NCBI RefSeq assembly: GCF_000688455.1
Contig: NZ_JIAL01000001.1
Coordinates: 1,271,001-1,335,000, forward strand
DNA: 64,000 nucleotides
DNA from: Pseudacidobacterium ailaaui
Lineage (GTDB): Bacteria; Acidobacteriota; Terriglobia; Terriglobales; Acidobacteriaceae
Direction: 5' to 3'
Below the pieces are notes generated by a model. That model saw only the letters and a list, made by a program, of their open reading frames with translations. It searched no databases and was not told the DNA's origin. Within the stretch, counting starts at the first letter, position 1; each line of letters starts with the position of its first letter. The position numbers and the translations under genes are program-made. Below are positions 17,103-25,452 of the stretch, one piece after another.

Positions 17103-18425
17103 TTACTTTTTGCTGTAGCTCACGCGCCAGATGGAGCCTGATCCATCGTCGGTGACATAGAGCGATCCATCGTTGCCAACAGCAACCCCCACCGGACGAC
17201 CCCATACATGCCCATCGGCAGTGGTAAAGCCGGTAAGGAAGTCTTCATATTCACCAGTGGCATGTCCGTCCTTCATGGGCACCCGGATGACTTCGTATCC
17301 GGCGCGGTGGGCGCGGTTCCAGGAGCCATGTTCGGCAGCAAAGGCGTCGCCCTTATATTCAGCTGGAAATTGATTTGCTTCGTAAAAGAGCATCTCCAGC
17401 GAGGCGAAGTGGGGCTGCAGGAGGACGTCCGGGGTAATGACTTTGTCCTTCAGCTCCGGGTGCTTGCCTTCGTGACGCGGGTCCTGGTGAGGTCCCATAT
17501 ACCACCACGGCCATCCGTAAAAACCGCCTTCCTGGATGTGCGTAATGTAATCAGGGACCAGGTTGTCGCCGAGCATATCGCGCTCGTTGGTTGAGCACCA
17601 AAGCTCACCGGTCATGGGATGGATGGCTTCCCCTACGCAATTACGGATTCCGTAAGCGTACACCTTGATAAATTTGCCTTCCGGCGTAAATTCAAGCACA
17701 TCGGCGCGATGAAATTCTTCCGGGTGGGTATCGGGGTCGTCCACATTGGAGTGCGACCCGACGGAAACGAACATTTTTGTTCCGTCTTTGGAAAAGGCGA
17801 TGTCGCGGGTCCAGTGTCCGCCGCCGCGCAGGCGTCCGCCGCCGGGGAGATCGGCTAGCTTCTGCGCAGGTCCGCGCGCTTTCAGATCACCGACCTGATA
17901 AGGAATACGCACCACCGAATCTGTGTTCCCGATATAAATCCATTTCGGGTTGGGGCCGGCCGGGTAGAAGTTGATACCGAAGGGCATATTCAGGTTGTCG
18001 GCAAAGGTCTCCACCTGCTTTGCCTTTCCGTCAGGACCCACCCCGCGGAAGACCATGACTTTGTTCTGATAGCTGAGGGCCACGAACAGGTCGCCATTTG
18101 GGGCGGTACGGATGAGCCGGGGCTGGTTGAGCCCGGTGGCATAAAGCTCCACCTTGAACCCTTCCGGCGCCTGTGGCCAGGCATTCGCAGGGCGGGGCAC
18201 CATGTCGGCGCCGTTGTCTACGCCCTTGGTGGCATAGGGGGCCGGCAGGTCAGCCACCGTCAGTTTGCGGCGGACCCCCGGCTTTTCCTTGCTGTAGTCC
18301 GTAAAAGCGGCCTGACCGGTGAGGACTTTTCCGGACGGAGGACCGTCAGCCCGCAGGCTGGAAGCACACAGCAGAAAAGTACCTGCCGCCGTCAAGATAA
18401 CACTGCGATAAAAAGCTTTACCCAT
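17103..18425 (-). CDS. Sorbosone dehydrogenase-like six-bladed propeller protein (PQQ glucose dehydrogenase superfamily)
   Basis: 440 residues from the ATG at 18425, which gives a proper signal peptide (about residues 1-27, ending LRADG). The body resembles soluble PQQ glucose/sorbosone dehydrogenases: LNQPRLIRTAPNGDLFVA, LNMPFGINFYP, HWTRDIAFSKDGTKMFVSVG, YGIRNCVGEAIHP, and AAEHGSWNRAHRAGYEVIRV. If PQQ is bound, the enzyme would oxidise aldoses in the periplasm; many relatives have no proven activity. No PQQ biosynthesis genes occur in the window. It follows the membrane-anchored hypothetical gene on the same strand with a 68-bp gap. Confidence 0.8.
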   Translation of the reverse strand: MGKAFYRSVILTAAGTFLLCASSLRADGPPSGKVLTGQAAFTDYSKEKPGVRRKLTVADLPAPYATKGVDNGADMVPRPANAWPQAPEGFKVELYATGLNQPRLIRTAPNGDLFVALSYQNKVMVFRGVGPDGKAKQVETFADNLNMPFGINFYPAGPNPKWIYIGNTDSVVRIPYQVGDLKARGPAQKLADLPGGGRLRGGGHWTRDIAFSKDGTKMFVSVGSHSNVDDPDTHPEEFHRADVLEFTPEGKFIKVYAYGIRNCVGEAIHPMTGELWCSTNERDMLGDNLVPDYITHIQEGGFYGWPWWYMGPHQDPRHEGKHPELKDKVITPDVLLQPHFASLEMLFYEANQFPAEYKGDAFAAEHGSWNRAHRAGYEVIRVPMKDGHATGEYEDFLTGFTTADGHVWGRPVGVAVGNDGSLYVTDDGSGSIWRVSYSKK

Positions 18426-18493
18426 GGTCCTGGTTCTCCAGCGTGGTTTTAAAAGATGCTCCAAAGCAACTATATTGCAGATTGAAACGTTTT

Positions 18494-19477
18494 TCATCTC
18501 TGAGGCGGCTGGAGCGTCTCCGGATTCAACATTTTTTCAAGGAGCGCATTCGGCAGCGTCGCGCGCAGCACAGCATGGTCTTTATGGTGCTCAATTTTGA
18601 TGCTGTCCAGCAGCGGTTTCCAGTCGGCAGCGTCCGGGCCGGAAGCTGCGGGCTGGGCCGCGCGGAAGAGATTGACCAATGTCTGTACAGAGTCAGCAGA
18701 TGCGGCAGCGGCCTCCTCAGATGGCGCAATCTCTTCAATGCGAAGGTGCAGCGCACCGGCCCAGCGGAGCGAAGCGATGAATGTGGAATCAAATGTTACC
18801 GGCAGGCGTACTCCGAGGATGTGGATGTCACCGCTGTCGCCAAAGGGCAGGCCAATCTGGCCAATCCCCCAGGCCAGCGAGAGCAGCGGCACATCTTGAT
18901 AATGGTCACCCAGAAGGGTGGACCCGGAAAAAGGCAAAGCTGCCGAACGGTAGCGGTCCAGGATAGAGTGGATCTGCTCGGCCGTAGGAGTATTGCTGAC
19001 CGCCACCATGTCATACCCCAGCAGCACGACCCGGACAGTGCGTCCCTCATTGGGAATGCTGTAAATCGTGTGGCCGGCATAAGTTTCCTCTGATGCCGCT
19101 TCGCTTTCCAGGAATTTTGTCAGCCTGCGGCCATCAAAATGTCCGGTAAAGACCTCGGAAAAGGCAACTGGGCCATTTGGACCAGCCGGGTTGGCCATAC
19201 GGTGGAGGGCAAAGGCGGCCTCATCCAGGTCGCGCTCAAACTGGATGCCGGTTGCGTCAATGAATTTCTGATACTCAGGATCGTGCTGTACGGGACGACG
19301 GTCAAAATGGGTGGCTGCGCGCAAAGGACGCAGATTGATGTAAACAATTCCGTCGGACTCGGGCAGCAGGCGGGCGGCCTCTGGCGGCGCCTTTTTGCGC
19401 AGATACACGGCAAAAGCCAGCAATACCAGAATGACGGCGACGACCACCAGCGTGATCTTCGTTCGCCTGTGTCTCAT
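18494..19477 (-). CDS. Membrane-anchored hypothetical protein
   Basis: 327 residues. A basic N-terminus (MRHRRTK) is followed by one hydrophobic helix (about residues 8-26), so it should be inner-membrane anchored with a periplasmic body. I recognise no catalytic motif. The opening PESDGIVYINLRPLRAA and the later alternation of strands resemble DUF3352-like or other acidobacterial conserved hypotheticals that quantify to a value-like fold, but I cannot assign a family firmly. It lies upstream of the sorbosone-dehydrogenase-like gene on the same strand and is divergent from the outer-membrane protein at 19594. Confidence 0.6.
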   Translation of the reverse strand: MRHRRTKITLVVVAVILVLLAFAVYLRKKAPPEAARLLPESDGIVYINLRPLRAATHFDRRPVQHDPEYQKFIDATGIQFERDLDEAAFALHRMANPAGPNGPVAFSEVFTGHFDGRRLTKFLESEAASEETYAGHTIYSIPNEGRTVRVVLLGYDMVAVSNTPTAEQIHSILDRYRSAALPFSGSTLLGDHYQDVPLLSLAWGIGQIGLPFGDSGDIHILGVRLPVTFDSTFIASLRWAGALHLRIEEIAPSEEAAAASADSVQTLVNLFRAAQPAASGPDAADWKPLLDSIKIEHHKDHAVLRATLPNALLEKMLNPETLQPPQR

Positions 19478-19593
19478 CGCGGAGAGTAACCTCGCTTTGC
19501 ATCCATCATCTCATCCACAGGACGAAAACTCTATCCAAAGCAAGCCATCCATTCATTTGGTAATATCGGTCCCTGCGGTACTCTGAATCCGCA

Positions 19594-20436
19594 ATGGCAC
19601 GCTGCGCTCCATACACGCTTCTGCTGTTCCTGATGTTGCTTGCTGCGGGAAGAGTACAGGCACAGGCCGGCCCACCCTTCCAGACCGACGATCCGACTCC
19701 TGTTGACCTGGGCCATTATGAAGCCTACATCTTCGGCACAGTCGATGGCACCCCGGCGGAGCTGGACCCGACAGGCCCCGCCTTTGAGTTTAACTGGGGG
19801 GCGGTCCCCAGAATCCAGCTCCATGCCATTCTGCCCTTCGGGGCCGTGATGCCATCCAACAACCCTATCTATGCCCCGGGCGGAACGGGCGCCAGCGCCT
19901 ATGGCCTGACCGACATGGAGTTCGGCGTGAAATATGGCTTTGTCCGCCAGACCGCACATCGGCCGCAAATCGGCTCATTTACCATGCTGGAAGTGCCGAC
20001 AGGAAGCTACTCAAAGGGACTGGGTGTCGGAAAGGTCTGGTACAAACTGCCTCTGTGGGTGGAAAAGGAGTTCGGACCATGGAGCCTGGTCGGGGGCATG
20101 GGTTATGGTGTCGTTCCGCAAAAAGACTATCGAAATTATCTGTATGGCGGCTTTCTGGTAAAGCGGGAGTTCAGCAAGAAACTGGAATTGTCCATTGAGT
20201 TGTTTTCCCATGCAAGAGAAGGCTTTGCTGCTGCACAGACGCAGGCCTCAGCCATGATAGACGCAGGCGGATACTACCACTTCAAGAATCCCGGCCTGCA
20301 ATTGCTGTTTGCCTATGGACATTCCATCGCAGGCCAGACAGAGAACTATGGCTATCTGGGCCTTTACAAGACCTGGGGAAAAGACAAAGGCACCGGAACG
20401 GACAGCGCGGACCCACCCTCAGAGCATTTTTTCTGA
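19594..20436 (+). CDS. Outer-membrane beta-barrel protein, MetA-pathway-of-phenol-degradation-like
   Basis: 280 residues with a signal peptide (about 1-23, ending VQAQA). The mature start PFQTDDPTPVDLGHYEAYIF is typical of the family named after the phenol-degradation MetA pathway, usually annotated as a transporter. Alternating hydrophobic strands continue to the end (LQLLFAYGHSIAGQTENYGY), consistent with a 12-stranded channel for small hydrophobic compounds. Followed 31 bases later by the DinB-like gene, so possibly co-transcribed. Substrate unknown. Confidence 0.72.
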   Translation: MARCAPYTLLLFLMLLAAGRVQAQAGPPFQTDDPTPVDLGHYEAYIFGTVDGTPAELDPTGPAFEFNWGAVPRIQLHAILPFGAVMPSNNPIYAPGGTGASAYGLTDMEFGVKYGFVRQTAHRPQIGSFTMLEVPTGSYSKGLGVGKVWYKLPLWVEKEFGPWSLVGGMGYGVVPQKDYRNYLYGGFLVKREFSKKLELSIELFSHAREGFAAAQTQASAMIDAGGYYHFKNPGLQLLFAYGHSIAGQTENYGYLGLYKTWGKDKGTGTDSADPPSEHFF

Positions 20437-20467
20437 AGCTGCGGCCTGCTTTGCGAATCAGAGAAGC

Positions 20468-21016
20468 ATGGCCCTTGAATTTACGACCTCCTACGTGAAG
20501 GACTCGCTGGCGATCTTCCGCCAGTACAAGAAACTGGCCGAGGCGGCAATGGCGCAGCTTAGCGATGAGCAACTTCTGGCCACGATCGACCAGGAAAGCA
20601 ATTCGGTGGCGATCATCGTAAAACACATGGCCGGCAACATGCGTTCGCGATGGACAGACTTTCTGACAACCGATGGAGAAAAACCGGACCGAGACCGGGA
20701 CAGTGAGTTTGAGCGACCTCCAGCCACACGCGCTGCGCTGATGGCCCTGTGGGAAGAGGGATGGGACCGTGTTTTCACCGCGCTTGGACCCCTTACCGAT
20801 GCAGACCTGGGCCGTACCATCACCATCCGCGGAGAGGCGCATTCCGTCATGCAGGCCATCAACCGGCAGGTAGCGCATTCTTCTTACCATGCAGGACAGA
20901 TTGTTTTTCTTGCCAAGCATCTGAAGTCCACGGACTGGAAATGCCTGAGCGTACCCCGCGGCCAATCGGCCGAGTATCACCAGAGAGTGCTGCGCGGAGA
21001 GGCCAGCCAACGGTAA
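20468..21016 (+). CDS. DinB-like protein (DUF1572)
   Basis: 182 residues from the ATG at 20468. The N-terminal helix carries ATIDQESNSVAIIVKHMAGN with H near residue 57; INRQVAHSSYHAGQIVFLAK near the C-terminus supplies the two further histidines (VAHSSYHAGQ) that complete the DinB metal-binding triad. DUF1572 proteins are four-helix bundles of the DinB/YfiT superfamily, some of which act as metal-dependent thiol transferases or hydrolases; the substrate here is unknown. Confidence 0.82.
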   Translation: MALEFTTSYVKDSLAIFRQYKKLAEAAMAQLSDEQLLATIDQESNSVAIIVKHMAGNMRSRWTDFLTTDGEKPDRDRDSEFERPPATRAALMALWEEGWDRVFTALGPLTDADLGRTITIRGEAHSVMQAINRQVAHSSYHAGQIVFLAKHLKSTDWKCLSVPRGQSAEYHQRVLRGEASQR

Positions 21017-21146
21017 AACACAAGCCTGGCCCATGCGCAGCCGTTGCGATCGATAGCGCCCCGCCGATTTCAGGCCACGCTCATCTCTGAACAGTAGTCG
21101 TAAACTTCCATCGGGTCCTTAGATACTCCAGACTTATTTGGAGCGC

Positions 21147-22709
21147 TCAGGATGATGAAGTTGCGGTATTGGCAGAGGCCGTCAGCGCAGAGAGAATGGC
21201 TGTTCCGTTGGGAGAACCCAGTCCGGTGCAGGCGTCCCAGCCCGGGCCAGCCGAATAGCTTCCATTATCGCCCTGCGTAATGTCATGAAAGCCGCCCGGA
21301 TTCTGATAAAGGGCGGGATTCACAAAACCCACGGTCTGCTTTCCCTGCTGGACGAGCTGCTGGTTGATGAGGGCAATCAGTCCAGCCCAGAGTGGGGCCA
21401 CAGCACTGGTGCCTCCTACGATTTCCTGCTGGCCGTCCACAACAATGTTGTAGCCGGTCTCCGGCGAGGCATTTCCGGCAACATCGGGGACCCCTCGCCC
21501 AGAACTGCCGGAAGGCAATGCGCTGCCCTGCCATGAAGGCACAGAATATGTCGTGCTGAAGCCGCCTCCGGTGGCGCCTCCGCCGGAATCCTGGTCGTTC
21601 CAGACCACCTCTTCTGAGATTTGAGTGCCATTGGCGATGAGCTCGGTCCCGCCGCAGGCAAGCACGTGCGGACTGGATGCAGGGAAGTCCACGGTATTTG
21701 TGCTGGTGCCGTCGCTGGACCCGCTGTCACCGGATGCGACGGTAATGGTGACCCCAAGGGCGGCCGCAGATTGACAGGCGTTGTCGAGTGCAGTCATCGA
21801 AGACTGCGACCAGCTTGACTCCGGTCCACCCCAACTGATGGAAAGCGTAGAGGGCCTGTTTGCTGTATCGTGGACGGCCGTGGTGATGGCATCCACAAAC
21901 CCCTGGTCGCTGTTCGGCGCAAAGTAAACAGCGATCTTCGCTCCGGGCGCCACAGCGCCGGCCACCTGAATGTCCAGTTCCACCTCGCCGTCGGCGCCGC
22001 TGGGATCGCCGGGTGAATTGGCAGCACCATCCACTGAAACGGCGGTGATCGAAGGTACGCTCAGTCCGATCCCCTGAAAATACGTCTGCAGGTCACTGTC
22101 TGTGTATCCGCCGCCTAGTTCGAGGATGCCGATGGTCTGGCCTGTACCGTCGAGACCCGCAGGAAAACTATAGAGCTGCGCCACCTGCGGGACAGTGAGT
22201 GGTTGTGGATTGGGCTGTGCAGCTGGATCAAGCACGCGAAAGTGCGGCTGGGCCACCGGGCGCGCGTCCAGACCAAGCACGGCTTCAATGACTTCGGACA
22301 GGTCCTCAGGAACCGTGATCGCCCCCTGAAAGCAGTGAAAGCGCCTTTTGTGCTGATGGCCTTCATAGTCATGCAGCGTAACGCCAAAGGCCTTTTCCAG
22401 ACTGGAGGCGGTACCACGCAACACAATGGTCCTGCGCGGAAGGCTGGAGGCCGCCTCATCCACTGCAAGATTGTGGTCGCTGGCGAAGGCGCGGACCCGC
22501 TCAAAATCGGCCGGGTCTGCTGCGTATTGCGCATTAAATTCTTCATGCGAAAGACGGCGGCCTTGGAGCTCCGCGAGATGCAGCGGGTTTTTGCGGCGCA
22601 CGATGACAGAAACCCGGATGATTTGTTCAGGAGACGTGGGGCCGAGCGGGGTTGCGGCCGCAGGCGCCCGGCGGTGGCTGCTCTTTAACTCGATGCGGGA
22701 TGAAGCCAT
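21147..22709 (-). CDS. S53 peptidase (sedolisin / kumamolisin-like) with activation domain
   Basis: 520 residues. About the first 170 form a pro-kumamolisin activation domain (RRLSHEEFNAQYAADPADFE, RTIVLRGTASSLEKAFGV). The catalytic domain has E and D in DGEVELDIQV, the oxyanion D in ASGDSGSSDG and the nucleophile Ser in GGTSAVAPLWAG. The calcium site is recognisable near the end (HDITQGDNG, WDACTGLGSPNG). All expected residues of an acid-active serine-carboxyl endopeptidase are present, which suits an acidic-soil organism. There is no signal peptide at the N-terminus, as in kumamolisin, so release from the cell needs another route. Confidence 0.92.
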   Translation of the reverse strand: MASSRIELKSSHRRAPAAATPLGPTSPEQIIRVSVIVRRKNPLHLAELQGRRLSHEEFNAQYAADPADFERVRAFASDHNLAVDEAASSLPRRTIVLRGTASSLEKAFGVTLHDYEGHQHKRRFHCFQGAITVPEDLSEVIEAVLGLDARPVAQPHFRVLDPAAQPNPQPLTVPQVAQLYSFPAGLDGTGQTIGILELGGGYTDSDLQTYFQGIGLSVPSITAVSVDGAANSPGDPSGADGEVELDIQVAGAVAPGAKIAVYFAPNSDQGFVDAITTAVHDTANRPSTLSISWGGPESSWSQSSMTALDNACQSAAALGVTITVASGDSGSSDGTSTNTVDFPASSPHVLACGGTELIANGTQISEEVVWNDQDSGGGATGGGFSTTYSVPSWQGSALPSGSSGRGVPDVAGNASPETGYNIVVDGQQEIVGGTSAVAPLWAGLIALINQQLVQQGKQTVGFVNPALYQNPGGFHDITQGDNGSYSAGPGWDACTGLGSPNGTAILSALTASANTATSSS

Positions 22710-22782
22710 GAATTTACCTCACGGAAGACCAGAACAATGCGGACAGGGGAAGATGATATCACTGCATGGGTGAAACGAGCGT

Positions 22783-23052
22783 TTACGCGGCGCTCCTCTT
22801 GTGGCGTATGCGCTCGGACAGCAAATTCTTCGCCTCTTCCAGACGGGCCCGGTCAGCCGCACTCAGGTTCTTTCCGGCGCGGTTGATGTAAAACGTGAGC
22901 ATCCTCATGCCTGAGCCGGGGCCTTTGGGAGATACCTTCTTGGACGCAAGTGTGCGGGCAATGGTCTCAGGATCTTTTGTGAAAAGCCCTTGAGGAGGAT
23001 GTGTGGAATCGGTGGTGACTTTCGCGGACCATTTCTTTTTTGCAGCAGCCAT
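22783..23052 (-). CDS. DUF3175 small protein
   Basis: 89 residues from the ATG at 23052, which has AAGGAG 8 bases upstream; a TTG six bases earlier is not needed. It carries the DUF3175 pattern: KKWSAKVT, then GLFTKDPETIARTL, then MRMLTFYINRAGKNLSAADR and a basic tail. No function is established for the family. It lies 35 bases downstream of the cupin gene on the same strand, so it may be the last member of the carboxylase-cupin operon. Confidence 0.8.
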   Translation of the reverse strand: MAAAKKKWSAKVTTDSTHPPQGLFTKDPETIARTLASKKVSPKGPGSGMRMLTFYINRAGKNLSAADRARLEEAKNLLSERIRHKRSAA

Positions 23053-23086
23053 CCTCAATACTCCTTAAAAGAACTGGGATGCAGAC

Positions 23087-23428
23087 TTAGGAGATTCGGT
23101 CGCCATGACTGGGAGGCTGTGAGATGACAAGAAAGCGGACCGCCGCAGAAGAGCGGTTTTTGGCCTGGTGCGGCACTCCGGGTGCAATTTGAAGCCCATG
23201 CCGTGCTGGAACCGTAACTACATCGTCGTCGAACTGCATGGTCAGCTCGCCTTCGAGCACGTAGAAGAATTGGCGCGAACGCGCATGTCGGTGGCGTTGC
23301 TCCTGCGCGCCGGGAGGCATACACTCTTCAATCACGCTGAGATTTTCGGTCCGCACCAGATGCCAGCCATCGCAGACTTCTCCCCAGATGTAATGCTCTG
23401 TGTTTGCGGTGCTCACGGTCTTGCTCAT
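23087..23428 (-). CDS. Cupin_2 domain protein
   Basis: 113 residues, a single small beta-barrel. The first cupin motif is visible as [20 protein letters not shown] (H, H, E-type metal ligands) and the second as [18 protein letters not shown]. Its ATG overlaps the TGA of the upstream carboxylase subunit gene (ATGA), so the two are translationally coupled. Single-domain cupins act as small dioxygenases, isomerases or ligand binders; the coupling hints at a role with acyl-CoA metabolism but no substrate can be named. Confidence 0.8.
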   Translation of the reverse strand: MSKTVSTANTEHYIWGEVCDGWHLVRTENLSVIEECMPPGAQEQRHRHARSRQFFYVLEGELTMQFDDDVVTVPARHGLQIAPGVPHQAKNRSSAAVRFLVISQPPSHGDRIS

Positions 23429-25044
23429 AGCGGAATGTTCCCGTGCTTCTTCGGCGGGTTCTTGTCGCGCTTGCCGTCGAGCATTTCGAGCGCGGTAATC
23501 AGGCGTCGGCGCGTTTCGTGCGGAAGAATGACGGCGTCCACGTATCCGCGCTCGGCTGCGATATATGGATTGGCAAACTGCTCGCGGAACTCACGTATCT
23601 TTTCAGCGCGCGCTGCGGCAAGGACCTCTTGTTTGCGCTCTTCGCTCAGCGGACCTTCTTTTGCCTCGGCCTCGGCAACCACCTGCGCAAGCTCGCGTCC
23701 ATACACAATATTCACCGCACCTTCCGGCCCCATCACGGCGATCTCCGCTGTGGGCCATGCCAGGTTCACATCTGTGCGGATGTGCTTGGAACTCATGACG
23801 CAGTATGCGCCGCCATAGGCCTTGCGCGTGATGACGGTGAGCTTAGGCACGGTCGCCTCCGCAAAGGCAAAGAGCAGCTTGGCGCCATGGCGAATGATTC
23901 CGCCATACTCCTGCTGTGTGCCGGGAAGAAATCCAGGGACGTCTTCCAGCGTAATGAGTGGGATGTTGAAGGCATCACAGAAGCGCACAAAACGCGCTCC
24001 CTTGACGCTGGCGTCAATGTCAAGGACCCCGGCCAGAAATGCAGGCTGGTTGGCCACAATGCCCACAGGACGGCCATTCATACGGGCGAAGCCGACAACA
24101 ATGTTGCGGGCAAAGTGCTCGTGCACCTCAAAGAAATAGCCGTCGTCTACAATGCGCGCGATGACCTGCTTCATGTCATAAGGCTGGTTTGACTCGGCGG
24201 GTACAATCGTATCCAGCTCGCGGTCGGCGCGGTCGATCGGGTCGCTGCATGGGCGACGCGGCGGATCTTCCAGATTGTTCGAGGGGACAAAGCCCAAAAG
24301 CTCACGAACCATGGCAAGGCACTCAGCGTCATCGTGCGCCATGAAGTGCGCCACGCCGGAGATCTCATTGTGCGTCATTGCGCCGCCCAGCTTTTCTTTG
24401 GTGACTTCCTCATGCGTAACGGTCTTGATCACGTCCGGACCGGTCACAAACATGTATGAAGTCTTGTCCACCATCAGCGTAAAGTCGGTAATGGCCGGGG
24501 AGTAGACTGCGCCGCCTGCGCAGGGACCAAGGATGGCTGATATTTGCGGCACGACGCCGCTGGCCAGCGTATTGCGCAGAAAAATATCAGCGTATCCGGC
24601 AAGCGAAACCACGCCTTCCTGAATGCGTGCTCCGCCGGAATCATTCAGTCCGATGATGGGAGCGCCGACGCGCATGGCCGTGTCCATGAGCTTGACGATT
24701 TTTGCCGCGTTGGCTTCAGAGAGGGAGCCGCCAAAAACGGTGAAGTCCTGCGCGAAGACAAAAACCGTGCGGCCATCGATCTTGCCGTATCCAGTGACAA
24801 AGCCATCGCCAGGGACACGCTTCTCGGCCATTCCGAAATCGGTGCAGCGGTGTGTGACCAGCTTGTCAGTTTCCTCAAACGTACCTTCGTCCAGCAGAAG
24901 ATGGATGCGCTCGCGCGCTGAAAGCTTGCCTTCCCGGTGCTGGCGTTCGCGCCGCGCTTCGCCGCCACCCTCTTCCGCCAGACGGTTCCGGCGTTCCAGT
25001 TCTTCCAGCATCTCCGCTCGGAGGCTGTGGTTTGTGGTTTCCAT
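23425..25044 (-). CDS. pccB: Acyl-CoA carboxylase carboxyltransferase (beta) subunit, propionyl-CoA carboxylase-like
   Basis: 539 residues from the ATG at 25044. Contains both crotonase-like halves of the carboxyltransferase: the N-terminal one with [20 protein letters not shown] and [16 protein letters not shown] (oxyanion glycines) and the C-terminal one with [20 protein letters not shown] and [13 protein letters not shown]. It transfers CO2 from biotin to propionyl-CoA or another acyl-CoA. The biotin-carboxylase/BCCP alpha subunit is not in this window. Start is 78 bp from the divergent arsR-like gene. Confidence 0.9.
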   Translation of the reverse strand: METTNHSLRAEMLEELERRNRLAEEGGGEARRERQHREGKLSARERIHLLLDEGTFEETDKLVTHRCTDFGMAEKRVPGDGFVTGYGKIDGRTVFVFAQDFTVFGGSLSEANAAKIVKLMDTAMRVGAPIIGLNDSGGARIQEGVVSLAGYADIFLRNTLASGVVPQISAILGPCAGGAVYSPAITDFTLMVDKTSYMFVTGPDVIKTVTHEEVTKEKLGGAMTHNEISGVAHFMAHDDAECLAMVRELLGFVPSNNLEDPPRRPCSDPIDRADRELDTIVPAESNQPYDMKQVIARIVDDGYFFEVHEHFARNIVVGFARMNGRPVGIVANQPAFLAGVLDIDASVKGARFVRFCDAFNIPLITLEDVPGFLPGTQQEYGGIIRHGAKLLFAFAEATVPKLTVITRKAYGGAYCVMSSKHIRTDVNLAWPTAEIAVMGPEGAVNIVYGRELAQVVAEAEAKEGPLSEERKQEVLAAARAEKIREFREQFANPYIAAERGYVDAVILPHETRRRLITALEMLDGKRDKNPPKKHGNIPL

Positions 25045-25087
25045 GCACTGCGGATTATAGAGGAGACCGCGAAGGAATGTGCACGGT

Positions 25088-25119
25088 ATATAAGAAATAT
25101 CGAATATGCTAATATTATT
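25088..25119. promoter_or_regulatory. AT-rich divergent control region (possible ArsR operator)
   Basis: Between pccB and the arsR-like gene lies a strongly AT-rich stretch containing AATATCGAATATGCTAATATT-like spaced ATAT/AATATT repeats. ArsR-family regulators commonly bind such imperfect AT palindromes over their own promoter. The exact operator is inferred. Confidence 0.35.
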
Positions 25120-25122
25120 GAA

Positions 25123-25452
25123 ATGCCAGATACATTGCGTCGCTTTAAGGCCGAATTTTTCCAGGCGCTGGCCCATCCCACGCGCATTGCCATTCTTGAG
25201 CAGCTACGCGATGGTGAGCTTTCTGCCGGGGCGATCATTGAAAAACTGGGCATGGAGCAGGCGAATGTTTCGCAGCACCTTGCTGTCTTGCGCTCAAAAC
25301 AGATTGTCGTAAACCGGAAGACGGGCAATCAGGTTTTCTATTCGGTGCGCGACCCTCTGATTATCGAGGTCCTTGACCTCATGCGGAAATATTTTCATGC
25401 CCATCTGAGCGAAGCGCTCACCATGCTGGAAGAGATGGAGGCCCATCGGTGA
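25123..25452 (+). CDS. ArsR/SmtB-family transcriptional regulator
   Basis: 109 residues from the ATG at 25123. Winged helix-turn-helix with [40 protein letters not shown] and wing [13 protein letters not shown]. The protein contains no cysteine, so it has neither the ELCVCD metal site nor the thiol switch of BigR/SqrR-type members. Histidines and acidic residues in the last helix ([17 protein letters not shown]) might form an alpha-5 type site. Its TGA overlaps the GTG of the SulP transporter (GTGA), so it very probably controls that gene and itself. Confidence 0.87.
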   Translation: MPDTLRRFKAEFFQALAHPTRIAILEQLRDGELSAGAIIEKLGMEQANVSQHLAVLRSKQIVVNRKTGNQVFYSVRDPLIIEVLDLMRKYFHAHLSEALTMLEEMEAHR

